Notes: generated by a model from the sequence alone, not told the origin. A stretch of 64,000 nucleotides of DNA from DATFVA01 sp963747755 (GCA_963747755.1 CAVVGK010000008.1:164514-228513); one strand, 5' to 3'; counted from the first letter of the stretch, positions 9,048 through 18,792 are shown. Program-made: numbers and translations.

Positions 9048-12000
9048 ATGCGCCTCATTTTTTTGTTTTTTTTACTTTCATTTGTGGCTGCGTCAGCACA
9101 GGAAACCTTCCTTGTTCCGGATAATGACTGGAGGATGTGGCCGGATACTGCAGCAGAATGGAAATCTGACACAATTTATTTACCTGGTGAATATGAGATT
9201 GATAGTCTGACTGTCTTTCCTCCTACGGGAGGATGGAAGGTTCTGAATTCGGATCACGGTGTTTCAGTTAACCTTCCTTCAACTGTTGAAGAGCATCTCT
9301 GGGGAAAGTTCGGCTTTCGCCCCTATACACAGGATAATTACTGGTTCGGAGGCGAGGATGATCAGGTGGTGAATGGAAATTATCTGGGTGTTTCCTGGTG
9401 GTGGAAAAATATCAAAATACCTGCCGGCTATAAAGGGAAGATCGTCCTTCTGCATATAAGGGCTGCCAGATTGAGAGCAGAAGTTTATATAAATGGTAAG
9501 CTTGCAGGCTATAATATTATTACGGAAACTTCCTTTATTTCTGATATTTCCCGATATATTAAACCGGGTGAGGAAAATCTCCTTGCTGTGAGGATAACTA
9601 ATCCCGGAGGCAGACTCGACTGGGCTGACACCAAAATGTTCTCATGGAGAGATAAGACTTTCCATATGGGTCACGCTTTCGGGGGGCTCGATCGCGGCAT
9701 CACAATAACAGCTCATAACCCTGTCTATGTAAGCGATTTGTGGGTTGCAAATAAAAAGGATATCAGAAGCGTTATCGTTCATACTTTTGTTAATAATAAG
9801 CTTCAGGAAGATGTCCTCATTCATCTGAAACTTGATTTGCTGAAAAAAGGTGAACAGAAAATTCTGAAAACTGTGGAGAAAGATTTTATCTCTGCTTTTG
9901 GCAGTAATGCGGAACTCAATACAGAACTAAGCTATCCTGAAGCACGCTTATGGGACCCGGATCATCCCGAACTTTATACAATCAGAGCCTCACTTGAATA
10001 TAATAGCCTGGCTGATACTGCTACCAGAGATTTCGGTTTTCGCTGGTTTGAAGCTGACAGCGTCGGTAATAATGCAATATTCCGTCTTAATGGAAAAAGA
10101 ATCAGGTTGGTTTCAGCGATCTCCTGGGGATTCTGGGGCTTTAATGGTCTTTTTCCTACACCTGAACTGGCTGAGAAGGAAGTTGACGCTGCTAAGACCT
10201 TCGGCATGAATGCAATCCAGTTTCATAGAAATATCGGGAAGGAAGAAGTTTTTGATGTTATGGATCGGTCAGGTCTGCTTCGATATATGGAGCCGGGAGG
10301 AGGACAGACCGCCCTTGGTGAAAAATATAACCTCTACGCCGACTCCCCAACGGAAAGTATCGATGTATCCGGAAAAAATGGAGGACCTGAAACTTTTGCT
10401 GAAAAGTATATGGACATAAAAATCCTCAGGATGATCAGAGATTTTCGTAGTCATCCTTCATTGGTGATATATAATATTCAGAATGAAATCAACCCCGATC
10501 TCCGCAATCCGCGTATCTTTAATTTGTTCCGTAAGATGCGTAATGAGGATCCGTCAAGGATTATTACTCTGAAATCTGGTATCCCCCCTGTAAATCAGGT
10601 CTGGATGAAGCCTTATGATACAACTTTTTATTATGACAACGGAGAGGGATATTCGGGATGGCATGATGAACATACGGTGGGAGGGCCGGGAATATGGCAG
10701 GATAAAATGTATTCTGATCCTGAACATTTTACTCACCGCTCCCAAAATAAAAGGGAAATTGCGGCCTGGGGTGAGATGCTCGGTGCAGCCGTTCCCGATA
10801 ACCATACCCAAATGATCGAACAGATCAGAAAACATGGCATAAGTTATGACCTTAAAGATCATCTCGAAATTGAAGAGGCATATGATAATTTCCTCGGTAA
10901 ATGGAATTTCAGAAATGCTTTTCCAACCGCAGAAATACTTTTCCGCGATATCGGAGATAAGTGCTATGATTTCTGGGGCCGTGTAATAGAAACTGCGAAG
11001 CTCTCTGATGAAAATGATTTTCTCGTTATTAGCGGATGGGAATCGACTTCTATAGAGAACCATTCGGGACTCCTTGATAACCTCAGAAATTTTAAAGGCG
11101 ATCCTTCTCTTATATGTAGTCGTTTTAAATCCCTTGATCCGGTTATCAGAACCGGTAAACTTGTCTACTCTGAAAGAGATACTCTCCGCCTCGATCTTTT
11201 CCTTATAAATGAAACTAATTCACCTCATTCGCATATTCTGAATTTATCTGTAACTTCGCCGGCCGGCGCCGAAATATTCCAGAAAAAAATTAAAGTGCCC
11301 GAATATCAGAAAGATAAATTCAGTTATTTGATCGAAGATTCACTTGCTGCTGTCACACTTGACCGGGAGGGTTATTATATTATAACTGCTCAGCTTGATG
11401 GAACAGGAGTGAGTTCTGCGGAAAAAATATTGGTGATCGATCCTGCTCCTGAGATCCGTACACAGGCAAAGATTGCAATACGTACAGGAAATTCTGCATA
11501 TACCGATGCCTTCAGAAATCTCTTTCCTTCCGCTGATATCGAAAGCTATGATCCGGATAAAGACTATGATATTCTGGTTGCAAGCTCACGATTGATGTAT
11601 GGGTGGCGGTCTATCGTTGATTCCACAACTGAGATTGAAGGCACCAACCGGGATGAACTCTACCTTACTGAAAGTTGGGGTTATTCTGGAAATCTTGAAT
11701 ACTTGTTCACTGACCTTTCGCCCGGAAAAGTAAAAGTCACCCTGGGATTTTCAGAGATAACTTTAAGTAACGAGGGTGACAGGGTAATGAATGTTGCAAT
11801 AAATGGTAAAAATGTTCTGGAGGATTTTGATGTATTCAAAACCGCCGGCGGGAAAAATGTAGCCATCGATACGGTATTCAATGTTGATGCACCCGATGGT
11901 GTAGTTAAGATTACTGTACCTAAACTTACTGTTAATTATGCAAAGTTCAGTTCGATCAAAATCGAGGCCGGCGATACGGTTATAGCTATAAATGCAGGTG

Positions 12001-12545
12001 GGTTGAAACCTTATACGGACACAGAAGGACTGAAATGGGAACTATATTCGGCTCCTGTTAATATCGACAGTAGTATTCTTGAAAAGGTGCGCGATGGAAT
12101 GAATCTCCTGGCTGTCCCTGAAGGTGAGGATGCAATTCTTGCATATAGTAAAATACTCGGAAAAGCAGGGGTTTATAGACATATCGGACATACGGGCAAG
12201 ACAAGGGCTTCCTGGATGGGTTCATGGTTTTTTAACAGGCAGCATCCTGTACTGGAAGGACTTCCGGTTAACCAGGCTATGAAAAGCTATTATCAGGTGC
12301 CCGTAAGGAACACAGACGGTATACTGCTTGACGGAGATAATGTCGATGTGTTTATAGGCTATGGTCGTGATCACGACAGAAATGTTGGTTCGGCAGGTTT
12401 TACTGTGCAGTACGGTAAAGGTAAAATATTATTTTTTACCCTCCCCGGTATGCTCTCAGGCCTGCTGGATGAGTCTTCGGGAATTCAGCCGGTGGTTCTG
12501 CGAAGATTATTATCCAATTCTTTACACTATTTATTAAAAAATTAA
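9048..12545 (+). CDS. Large secreted glycoside hydrolase family 2-type enzyme with malectin-like and GATase-like C-terminal domains
   Basis: The ATG at 9048 gives a clean signal peptide (MRLIFLFFLLSFVAASAQ); an in-frame ATG at 9030, 10 nt after AAGGAGG, is the alternative. Domains in order, numbered from 9030: a GH2 sugar-binding jelly roll (about 60-230), an Ig-like domain (about 230-340), and a TIM barrel (about 345-690) with NIQNEINPD, whose Glu486 fits the GH2 acid/base. A malectin-like domain follows at about 870-985 (GKVKVTLGFSEITLSNEGD), then a C-terminal GATase-like/trimerisation-type domain (about 1010-1171). It probably acts in the periplasm on beta-linked sugars before or after import. 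No T9SS tail is present. The substrate (galactoside, mannoside or other) is not decidable here. Confidence 0.8.
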   Translation: MRLIFLFFLLSFVAASAQETFLVPDNDWRMWPDTAAEWKSDTIYLPGEYEIDSLTVFPPTGGWKVLNSDHGVSVNLPSTVEEHLWGKFGFRPYTQDNYWFGGEDDQVVNGNYLGVSWWWKNIKIPAGYKGKIVLLHIRAARLRAEVYINGKLAGYNIITETSFISDISRYIKPGEENLLAVRITNPGGRLDWADTKMFSWRDKTFHMGHAFGGLDRGITITAHNPVYVSDLWVANKKDIRSVIVHTFVNNKLQEDVLIHLKLDLLKKGEQKILKTVEKDFISAFGSNAELNTELSYPEARLWDPDHPELYTIRASLEYNSLADTATRDFGFRWFEADSVGNNAIFRLNGKRIRLVSAISWGFWGFNGLFPTPELAEKEVDAAKTFGMNAIQFHRNIGKEEVFDVMDRSGLLRYMEPGGGQTALGEKYNLYADSPTESIDVSGKNGGPETFAEKYMDIKILRMIRDFRSHPSLVIYNIQNEINPDLRNPRIFNLFRKMRNEDPSRIITLKSGIPPVNQVWMKPYDTTFYYDNGEGYSGWHDEHTVGGPGIWQDKMYSDPEHFTHRSQNKREIAAWGEMLGAAVPDNHTQMIEQIRKHGISYDLKDHLEIEEAYDNFLGKWNFRNAFPTAEILFRDIGDKCYDFWGRVIETAKLSDENDFLVISGWESTSIENHSGLLDNLRNFKGDPSLICSRFKSLDPVIRTGKLVYSERDTLRLDLFLINETNSPHSHILNLSVTSPAGAEIFQKKIKVPEYQKDKFSYLIEDSLAAVTLDREGYYIITAQLDGTGVSSAEKILVIDPAPEIRTQAKIAIRTGNSAYTDAFRNLFPSADIESYDPDKDYDILVASSRLMYGWRSIVDSTTEIEGTNRDELYLTESWGYSGNLEYLFTDLSPGKVKVTLGFSEITLSNEGDRVMNVAINGKNVLEDFDVFKTAGGKNVAIDTVFNVDAPDGVVKITVPKLTVNYAKFSSIKIEAGDTVIAINAGGLKPYTDTEGLKWELYSAPVNIDSSILEKVRDGMNLLAVPEGEDAILAYSKILGKAGVYRHIGHTGKTRASWMGSWFFNRQHPVLEGLPVNQAMKSYYQVPVRNTDGILLDGDNVDVFIGYGRDHDRNVGSAGFTVQYGKGKILFFTLPGMLSGLLDESSGIQPVVLRRLLSNSLHYLLKN

Positions 12546-12556
12546 GTTATTAGATA

Positions 12557-13678
12557 ATGAAAGATTTTCTCGATAAAAAATTAGAAAAAAATAAGCATCA
12601 GTTTCCCGCTGAAAAGAAAAAAGGTATCGGCGTTATCGGTCTTCATGAAGGAAGGACACTTCTGACCGGACTTGAGAGGACTTCCTGTGCTTATGCTGCT
12701 GCAGGCTGCGACCTCCGAAGAGAAAAAATTGAAGAAGCAAAAAAAGAAAGACCTCGTCTCTTTTATACTGATAATTATGAAGAGATGCTTAAAAGAGAGG
12801 ATGTGAATATAGTCGCTATCTATACACCCGATTCTATGCATGGTGAGCATATTGAAAAAGCTTTCCTGGCAGGAAAGGATGTTATATGTTCGAAGCCGCT
12901 CGTAAATTCTATGGATGATGCAAAAAGGATCTTGAAGGCGGGTAGAGAAACAGGAAGGAAACTCTTTGTGGGTCAGAGTACCAGGTTCTTTGAACCCTTC
13001 ATTAGACAACGTAAGGCATTTGAAGAAGGGTACCTGGGAAGCCTTGAGTTCGTTGATGCTCACTATATGCATCGAATGGACTGGTTCTATGAAAAAAGTC
13101 CCTGGGCAATTCTGGAAAGTGATTGGATTTATATGGGAATGAGTCATCCTATCGATCTTATCCGGTGGTACCTTGGAAGGATTAAAGAAGTTCAGGCGTT
13201 CGGCTATACTTCAAGGCTTGCGAGAGATTATGGCTATCCCTATTTTGATATATATACAGTAAATTTTAAATCTGAGGACGATAGAATCGGAAGGGCGATG
13301 GGCAATTATGGTTATCATGAACTTCCTTCCGCCAGGAATGCTATTGAACTGATGCTTTTCGGAAATAAAAATACAAGCCACGCTCAGTATCATGATATGA
13401 AATACAGGTATACCCGAGCGGACGGAACCGAAGTGCTTGAGGATCCTCTTTATGAACTGCGCCATTATTATTTTAATAGCGAAATCCATGGTATGCATTA
13501 TGGCGAATTTGCTAATTATGCCGATTATTTTGCAGACGCATTGATAAATGATAAACCTTATTCTCCCGGTCTGGAGGAAGGGGTTGAAACTTTTCTTGTT
13601 ATGGAAGCCGTACGTGAGTCATCCCGTACAGGTAAAGTTGTTGAGATCGCTCCTTTCCTGGCGGAAACGGAATTGTAA
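12557..13678 (+). CDS. Gfo/Idh/MocA-family NAD(P)-dependent oxidoreductase
   Basis: The 373-residue product has an N-terminal Rossmann half (KGIGVIGLHEGRTLLTGLE, then NIVAIYTPDSMHGEHIEKAF) with the catalytic-lysine motif ICSKPLV in place of the usual EKP. The C-terminal half has HPIDLIRWYLG, the conserved active-site His region of sugar-acting family members. The family oxidises or reduces sugar or inositol hydroxyls, sometimes in redox-neutral glycosidase cycles. A 20-residue Lys-rich N-terminal extension precedes the Rossmann fold. It lies 11 bp after the GH2 gene and before a PhyH-type dioxygenase, so it probably modifies a released monosaccharide. The first glycine of the nucleotide-binding loop is followed by an atypical LHEGR, so cofactor preference is uncertain. 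Confidence 0.85.
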   Translation: MKDFLDKKLEKNKHQFPAEKKKGIGVIGLHEGRTLLTGLERTSCAYAAAGCDLRREKIEEAKKERPRLFYTDNYEEMLKREDVNIVAIYTPDSMHGEHIEKAFLAGKDVICSKPLVNSMDDAKRILKAGRETGRKLFVGQSTRFFEPFIRQRKAFEEGYLGSLEFVDAHYMHRMDWFYEKSPWAILESDWIYMGMSHPIDLIRWYLGRIKEVQAFGYTSRLARDYGYPYFDIYTVNFKSEDDRIGRAMGNYGYHELPSARNAIELMLFGNKNTSHAQYHDMKYRYTRADGTEVLEDPLYELRHYYFNSEIHGMHYGEFANYADYFADALINDKPYSPGLEEGVETFLVMEAVRESSRTGKVVEIAPFLAETEL

Positions 13679-13716
13679 ATAAGGAAGTCTTACTCTAATA
13701 AAGGTAAAGGAATGAA

Positions 13717-14553
13717 ATGGGCTGGGATGATGATGTTTCCAAACTTGATCGGGTACTGAAGTTTTTTCCTGTGAAAAACGCTTCTCCCCATAAGCTTTCA
13801 CGAGAGCAGATCGATTTTTATAATGAAAATGGATTCCTCTTTCCGTTTAAAGCATTCGATGAAACAAATACTGAGCTGAACAGGAGAAATTTCGACCGGT
13901 TACTTAAAAAATTCCAGGAAGCGAGCAGAAGCAGTTATGCAATTGATCGGTATCAGGACACGATTCCGGAAATCTGGGACATTGCGCGAAATGAGAGTAT
14001 AATCGTTTATGTTAGGGATTTGCTTGGTACTAATTTCGTGTGCTGGGCTACGCATTATTTCTGTAAATTGCCCGGAGATGACAAAAGTGTATCCTGGCAT
14101 CAGGATGCGTCTTACTGGCCTCTCACACCTTCAAAAACTGTTACAGTATGGCTGGCGGTTGATGACGCTGATGTTGAGAATGGATGTATGAAGGTGATCC
14201 CGGGGTCTCATAAATTTGGTCAGATAAAATCCAGAAAGAGTGGTCCTGACGAGAAGAATATTTTGTCTCAGACAATCGAAAATGCACTCGGTTACGGTGA
14301 GCCGCCGGTGAATATAGAATTGAAGGCAGGGGAGTTTTCTATGCATTCCGACCTGCTTCTGCACAGCTCCCCTCCTAACAGATCTGACAAACGAAGATGC
14401 GGATTGACTCTAAGATATGCGCCCGTAGATGTGCGCGCATACTGGAGCTGGGAAAAACAATCCATAATCGTAAGCGGAAGTGATCCGTCAGAATTTTGGG
14501 GCAATGTACCCCGTCCTCAAAAGGATTTTGAAATAAAAGATTTTGACTATTGA
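13717..14553 (+). CDS. Phytanoyl-CoA dioxygenase (PhyH) family, Fe(II)/2-oxoglutarate oxygenase
   Basis: The 278-residue product has the complete facial triad of the family: His128 and Asp130 in SWHQDASYWPL, and His216 in SDLLLHSSPPNRS. Arg233 (CGLTLRYAP) is suited to bind 2-oxoglutarate. AAAGGA at 13706-13711 decides the start; an overlapping ATG at 13712 is in another frame and ends quickly. There is no signal peptide, so it acts in the cytoplasm. Bacterial PhyH proteins hydroxylate many small molecules and can drive oxidative demethylation. Placed between a sugar oxidoreductase and a URO-D-type methyltransferase, a role in processing a modified, perhaps O-methylated, sugar is an inference only. 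Confidence 0.85.
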   Translation: MGWDDDVSKLDRVLKFFPVKNASPHKLSREQIDFYNENGFLFPFKAFDETNTELNRRNFDRLLKKFQEASRSSYAIDRYQDTIPEIWDIARNESIIVYVRDLLGTNFVCWATHYFCKLPGDDKSVSWHQDASYWPLTPSKTVTVWLAVDDADVENGCMKVIPGSHKFGQIKSRKSGPDEKNILSQTIENALGYGEPPVNIELKAGEFSMHSDLLLHSSPPNRSDKRRCGLTLRYAPVDVRAYWSWEKQSIIVSGSDPSEFWGNVPRPQKDFEIKDFDY

Positions 14554-14558
14554 AAACG

Positions 14559-15578
14559 ATGTCCTCCAGGGAGATCATAAAAAACATTATTGCCAGGAAA
14601 AAAACAGAGAGATTTGGTTTCTGGCTTGGTAATCCCCACTCCGATTCATGGGAAGCATTACATAATTACTTTGGAACCGCATCAGAGGAGGAACTTCGGG
14701 TTAAGCTCGGCGATGATTTCAGATGGATCACTCCCCAGTATATGGATACCACATACCGGCATCCTGAAGGAAAAGGATTGTTTGATATCTATAAAACCAA
14801 AAGTTCACTCTCTGAAGCTGGTCCGCTTTCGGATGCAGATACTCCTGAAGTTGTAGATAGTTACGACTGGCCTTCAACTGATTATCTTAATTTTAATGAG
14901 TGCATTTCTGTTCTCCAGGTAACCGGGGATGTATACAGGGCCGGGGGATTCTGGATGCCTTTCTTCCACGATGTTGCAGATCTCTTCGGTATGGAAAACC
15001 TGATGCTCAATATGTATACAAACCCGGAAGTGGTCCATCGGGCGGTGGATAGGGTGTGCGGTTTTTATTTTCAAGCCAATGAGCTCTTTTTTAATAAGAC
15101 AACAGGTCTGGTGGATGCATTGTTTTTTGGAAATGACTTCGGTACGCAGTTCGATCTGCTTATAAGCCCGGCACAGTTCGGTGAATTTTTTTATCCCTGG
15201 ATAAAAAAGTTCGTAAACCAGGCTAAGTCATATAATCTTCAGGTAATAAAGCATTCCTGTGGTTCGGTCTATAAAGTAATCGATAAGTATATTAGTGCCG
15301 GAGTCGACTGCCTCCACCCGCTCCAGGCCCGCGCTGCGGACATGGATGCGGAAACACTTGGCAGAAATTTTAAGGGCAGGATTGCATTTATGGGGGGTAT
15401 AGATACACAGGATCTTCTTGTTAAGGGAAATCCGGATGATGTTAAAAAGGAGGTTAGAAGAATAAAAAAAATATTGGGACCGGATTTAATAATAAGTCCC
15501 AGTCATGAAGCTATTCTCCCTAACGTTCCTCCGCGGAACATTGCAGCAATGGCTGATGAAGCCTTAAATCAAAAGTGA
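14559..15578 (+). CDS. URO-D-fold protein (corrinoid methyltransferase-like)
   Basis: The product (339 residues from ATG 14559; a TTG at 14550 overlaps the previous stop) belongs to the uroporphyrinogen-decarboxylase-fold superfamily. It shows VIKHSCGSVYKVIDKYISAG, whose His and Cys match the zinc site of MtaA/MtbA-like methylcobamide methyltransferases, and RIAFMGGIDTQDLL and LIISPSHEAI strands near the C-terminus. It lacks the features expected for a heme-pathway HemE and sits in a catabolic cluster. A corrinoid protein and a second URO-D protein are encoded convergently just downstream. Together they suggest methyl-group transfer through a corrinoid. Methyl donor and acceptor are unknown. 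Confidence 0.8.
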   Translation: MSSREIIKNIIARKKTERFGFWLGNPHSDSWEALHNYFGTASEEELRVKLGDDFRWITPQYMDTTYRHPEGKGLFDIYKTKSSLSEAGPLSDADTPEVVDSYDWPSTDYLNFNECISVLQVTGDVYRAGGFWMPFFHDVADLFGMENLMLNMYTNPEVVHRAVDRVCGFYFQANELFFNKTTGLVDALFFGNDFGTQFDLLISPAQFGEFFYPWIKKFVNQAKSYNLQVIKHSCGSVYKVIDKYISAGVDCLHPLQARAADMDAETLGRNFKGRIAFMGGIDTQDLLVKGNPDDVKKEVRRIKKILGPDLIISPSHEAILPNVPPRNIAAMADEALNQK

Positions 15579-15599
15579 TCTCATAACTTTACTTAAGCA

Positions 15600-15625
15600 G
15601 GTTATCCTCTTATTTGAAAATAACC
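15600..15625. terminator. Possible bidirectional terminator between convergent genes
   Basis: GGTTAT (15600-15605) and ATAACC (15620-15625) can pair across a 14-nt loop, in the 54-bp gap between the convergent URO-D genes. Part of the loop (TTATTT) can instead pair with AAATAA. The stem is short, and position is the main support. Confidence 0.35.
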
Positions 15626-15632
15626 ACCCCTT

Positions 15633-16798
15633 TTAATCTTTGTAGGTGCATCTCCGTGCTTCATCCGCGAATGCCTCGATCAGCTCAAGGTCCGCGTCAA
15701 AAAAATGATCCGAAGGTGATAGAATGTAACCGCCGTCGATTCCGGCATCGTTAAAGCAGCGTCGGACTTCCTCACGTGTCTTATCAGCAGCTGTATCCTG
15801 GAAATAATGAAACTGATCAAATCCCCCGATAAGACATACTCTGCTGCCTATTCTCTTCTTGGCTTCGGCCAGTACTGTATCTCCGCCCATACTTGCAGGG
15901 GTAAAGGTTTCCATGGCATCGGGATGCATATCGGCGATCATTTCTAGAAATGCCATCATTCCTCCGCAGGTATGATAAACTACCCTCTGACCGGCCGAAT
16001 GGGCCGCATCAATTAGCGGGGCGTCATAAGGCGCAACAAATTCCTCAAATATCTGCGGCGAGATAACGGTGCTTGATGCGTCTCCTCCGCCATGCTCCAA
16101 GATATCGTAATCTGCACCTTTACACGATTTCAGGAAAATCTCCTTTCTGTCAAAAAGTATTTTCAAAAATTCATGTACCCATGAAGGATCTTCAAAGGTT
16201 GCCATAATGAGATTTTCAATGCCGTAAAGTACAGCCGCATCCTGCCAGCAGCCCGACTGTCCATATACATCAAAGAAACTTATTAATCCTCTTACCAGTC
16301 CTCTGTTGCCGTATTCTCCGGATACCCGGTTTATCTCCTCAACATCACATTTGGGAACGGTCGCATATTTGACAATTAATTCAATGTCTTTTTTCTCTTT
16401 ATTAATCGTTCCGAAACCCAGGATGTGTATTCATTGCTCTCCAGTACCATAGATAGAGTCTTCCCCGGGTTATTAAAATTATATCTGATTGACTTGTATT
16501 CTCTTCCTGGAATTTCCTCGGAAGAAACCCGCCAGTCATCAGAAGAGATTCTCTTTGCCTCAAGATAGCCAGGATTATGCTCGGGATCGTGGTATTCACC
16601 TTTAGCTTCATCAGGTTTGTAGGCGTTTATCCACAATATGGGATCGAGTCCGAATTTGTCGAAGAATTCATCATTAGTGATGCCGTTGAGATATTTTTGA
16701 AGGAAATATGGTTGTACATGATGAGTTGTAACCGGAAGCCGGTCGGGAATCTTTCGTTCGAGCGCTGTAATAAACCTTTCCCTTGAAGTCATTTTCAT
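15633..16798 (-). CDS. Second URO-D-fold methyltransferase-like protein, interrupted by a one-base frameshift
   Basis: The N-terminal piece (16798 to a stop at 16376; MTSRERFITALERKIPDRLP...) and the C-terminal piece (to 15633) are one gene. The bases between them encode a continuous URO-D sequence (KYATVPKCDVEEINRV, SFFDVYGQSGCWQDA, LYGIENLIMATFEDP) in the downstream frame. The break is at the run of six T on the plus strand at 16389-16394; one extra base there restores RLIKRKKDIELIV. The rebuilt protein has about 388 residues, with VVYHTCGGMMAFLE carrying the zinc-binding His/Cys and LIGGFDQFHYF. It lies 10 bp after the corrinoid protein gene, so the pair probably works as methyltransferase and methyl carrier. 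Confidence 0.8.
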
Positions 16799-16808
16799 CC
16801 TTTTTTGA

Positions 16809-17480
16809 TTAAGCTGTCATACATTCTCTGTTTAGAAAATCAAGCGCGCCCTGGGGATCGCGTGAGTAATGATCTGCTCCGATTGATTCTGCAAAAGTTT
16901 TGGTTACCGGTGCCCCTCCAATAAGTACCTTTACTCCTGGAAGCTCTGACTTTATTCTTGCAACTGTGTTTTTCATATTTTCCATCGTGGTTGTCAGCAA
17001 TGCGCTCAATCCAACAGCACCGGCTTTATTCTGCCTTACTGCATCCAGAAATTTTTCGGCGCTCGAGTTTACCCCTATATCGATAACTTTCCACCCCCCT
17101 CCCTCAATTACCATTTTAACAATGTTTTTACCGATATCATGAAGGTCCCCTGAAACGGTACCGATGACTATTGTTCCTTTATGCTTTATCTGCCCTGAAA
17201 TAAAAAAAGGTTTCAGCAGGGCCATAGCCGAGTTCATAGCTTTAGCGGCGATCAATACATCAGGAACAAAAACCTCACCTTCACGGAATTTTATGCCGAT
17301 CCGGTTCATTCCCGGCATCATACCATCATTTAAGATCTGCTGGGCGGGGATACCTTCATCCAGAGCTTTCTGGGTTAATTCCACTGCCCCGTCTTTCCCC
17401 TTCATATCAGGGGGGTAGGAGGTGTTTTTATCTGATTTTCCTCTCTCAATACAAACACCTAATTCTTCAAGTAATTTCAT
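16809..17480 (-). CDS. Corrinoid (B12-binding) methyl-carrier protein, MtaC/MtbC-like
   Basis: The 223-residue product has a short N-terminal helical cap (about 30-95, with DGMMPGMNRIGIKFREGEVF). A Rossmann-like cobalamin domain follows, with GTVSGDLHDIGKNIV; D112-x-H114-x-x-G117 is the lower-ligand motif, and later GLSALLTTTM and VLIGGAPVT are the other signature loops. The layout matches corrinoid proteins of methanol, methylamine and O-demethylase systems. Upstream, 130 bp separate it from the galactokinase stop; I see no convincing promoter there, so it may be read from the long operon or from a weak local start. It lacks the methylating partner domains of MetH. Substrate unknown. Confidence 0.88.
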   Translation of the reverse strand: MKLLEELGVCIERGKSDKNTSYPPDMKGKDGAVELTQKALDEGIPAQQILNDGMMPGMNRIGIKFREGEVFVPDVLIAAKAMNSAMALLKPFFISGQIKHKGTIVIGTVSGDLHDIGKNIVKMVIEGGGWKVIDIGVNSSAEKFLDAVRQNKAGAVGLSALLTTTMENMKNTVARIKSELPGVKVLIGGAPVTKTFAESIGADHYSRDPQGALDFLNRECMTA

Positions 17481-17610
17481 AAAATCCGTATTTTATTAAC
17501 TATAATTATTTGTTGAATAATATGGAGAATCTTTCGGTTTATACTCGCAAAGATGCGCCGCACTGCACGATTCCTTGGATTATTTTAGAAGTTCCTTTTT
17601 AACATATAAC

Positions 17611-18792
17611 TTACACTGAGACTATACCTGTTCCCCCGGATATTTTGCTGAAGTAAAATTGTGGTTCAATGCCGAATTTTTTTCTATACGTATCTGATGC
17701 ATACTTTTTAAAAGCACTGATTTCTGTATCATATATAAAGTTTATAGTGCATCCGCCGAACCCTCCGCCCATCATTCTGGAGCCTATGACTCCTTCGAAT
17801 TCCGAGGCGATATCAACCAGCAGATCAAGCTCACCGCAGCTGACTTCAAATTGGTATTTCAATCCTTCGTGAGACTGATACATCAATTCACCAAAAGCAG
17901 TAAAGTTATTTCTGTTGAGTTCGTCGCAGGCTAATTCCACTCTTATGTTTTCCATCACTACATATTCGCATCTCTTAAATATTACAGGATCCAGATCATC
18001 CTTATGCAGGTAGAGGAAATCAAGTTCCACATCTCTCAGACTATCGATGGACGAATTATACCTCTGCAGTTCTGATACTCCTTCTTCGCATTGTTTCCTT
18101 CTGAGATTATATTTGGAACCGGCCAGCGAATGTTTTACCCGTGTGTCACATAATACTATTTTTAACTCATCATTCGCGAAGGGAATATATCGGTAATGCA
18201 GTGACCTACAGTCGAGCTTAACTACTTTACTTTCCTTTCCGTATATATTAATGAACTGATCCATTATTCCGCATTGTACTCCTACAAATTCGTTCTCAGC
18301 TCTCTGGGACAGCCTGACAAGATCGATCTGATCGATGCCGAGATCGAATAGTTCATTCAATGCGAAGGCAAGTCCAGCCTCAATGGCGGCTGATGAGGAA
18401 AGTCCTGCTCCTATAGGGATATCTCCACCAAAGGCACAGTCAAACCCTTCGATTATCTTGTCCGATTTTTTTAACTGGTCCAGAACTCCTATAAGGTAAT
18501 TCGCCCAGCTCTTGTCTGATTTCGCAAAGTCCCCTTTCTCAAACTCGTGCTCCTCTTCCAGGTCAGCTGCGTATAAACGGCATTTGCTGTCCCTTCGGGA
18601 TTTGATAGCCAGATAGATAGATTTATTTATAGCCGCTGGCAGTACAAAACCATCGTTATAATCCGTATGCTCGCCGATAAGATTTACTCTTCCCGGAGAC
18701 CTGATTATAAGAGGATCCTTCCCGTAATGACTCTCAAATATTTTTTTAACTTTCCCTATCTCCATTTCATCGCTGACTTCAATGTTATTCAA
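17611..18792 (-). CDS. galK: Galactokinase
   Basis: The 393-residue protein carries the GHMP-kinase signatures of galactokinase: SPGRVNLIGEHTDYNDGFVL near residue 32 (galactose binding), PIGAGLSSSAAIEAG near residue 128 (phosphate loop), and a C-terminal GSRMMGGGFGGCTINF motif. It phosphorylates alpha-galactose to galactose-1-phosphate in the cytoplasm, the first step of the Leloir pathway; galT lies in the same cluster at 42329-43405 and a mutarotase-like gene at 20708-21688. Its start overlaps the small membrane-protein gene by 8 bp. It is the last gene of the tightly packed part of the cluster. No galE is seen in the window. Confidence 0.95.
   Translation of the reverse strand: MNNIEVSDEMEIGKVKKIFESHYGKDPLIIRSPGRVNLIGEHTDYNDGFVLPAAINKSIYLAIKSRRDSKCRLYAADLEEEHEFEKGDFAKSDKSWANYLIGVLDQLKKSDKIIEGFDCAFGGDIPIGAGLSSSAAIEAGLAFALNELFDLGIDQIDLVRLSQRAENEFVGVQCGIMDQFINIYGKESKVVKLDCRSLHYRYIPFANDELKIVLCDTRVKHSLAGSKYNLRRKQCEEGVSELQRYNSSIDSLRDVELDFLYLHKDDLDPVIFKRCEYVVMENIRVELACDELNRNNFTAFGELMYQSHEGLKYQFEVSCGELDLLVDIASEFEGVIGSRMMGGGFGGCTINFIYDTEISAFKKYASDTYRKKFGIEPQFYFSKISGGTGIVSV

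Noticed and set aside
10554..11063. 169-codon minus-strand open frame inside the GH2-type gene
   Set aside because: Antisense to the catalytic barrel, with no ribosome site or recognisable domain.
12581..13147. 188-codon minus-strand open frame opposite the Gfo/Idh/MocA gene
   Set aside because: Cys/Phe/Ser-rich antisense product with no family pattern; the plus-strand gene is clearly the coding one.
16755..16765. Other GCGCT-containing sites as LacI operators
   Set aside because: Scattered AGCGCT or GCGCTT sites inside genes lack the flanking symmetric arms seen at 62509-62530.
14559..16798. HemE (heme biosynthesis uroporphyrinogen decarboxylase)
   Set aside because: Both proteins carry the His/Cys zinc site of methyltransferase-type members and lie beside a corrinoid protein in a catabolic cluster, with no heme genes.
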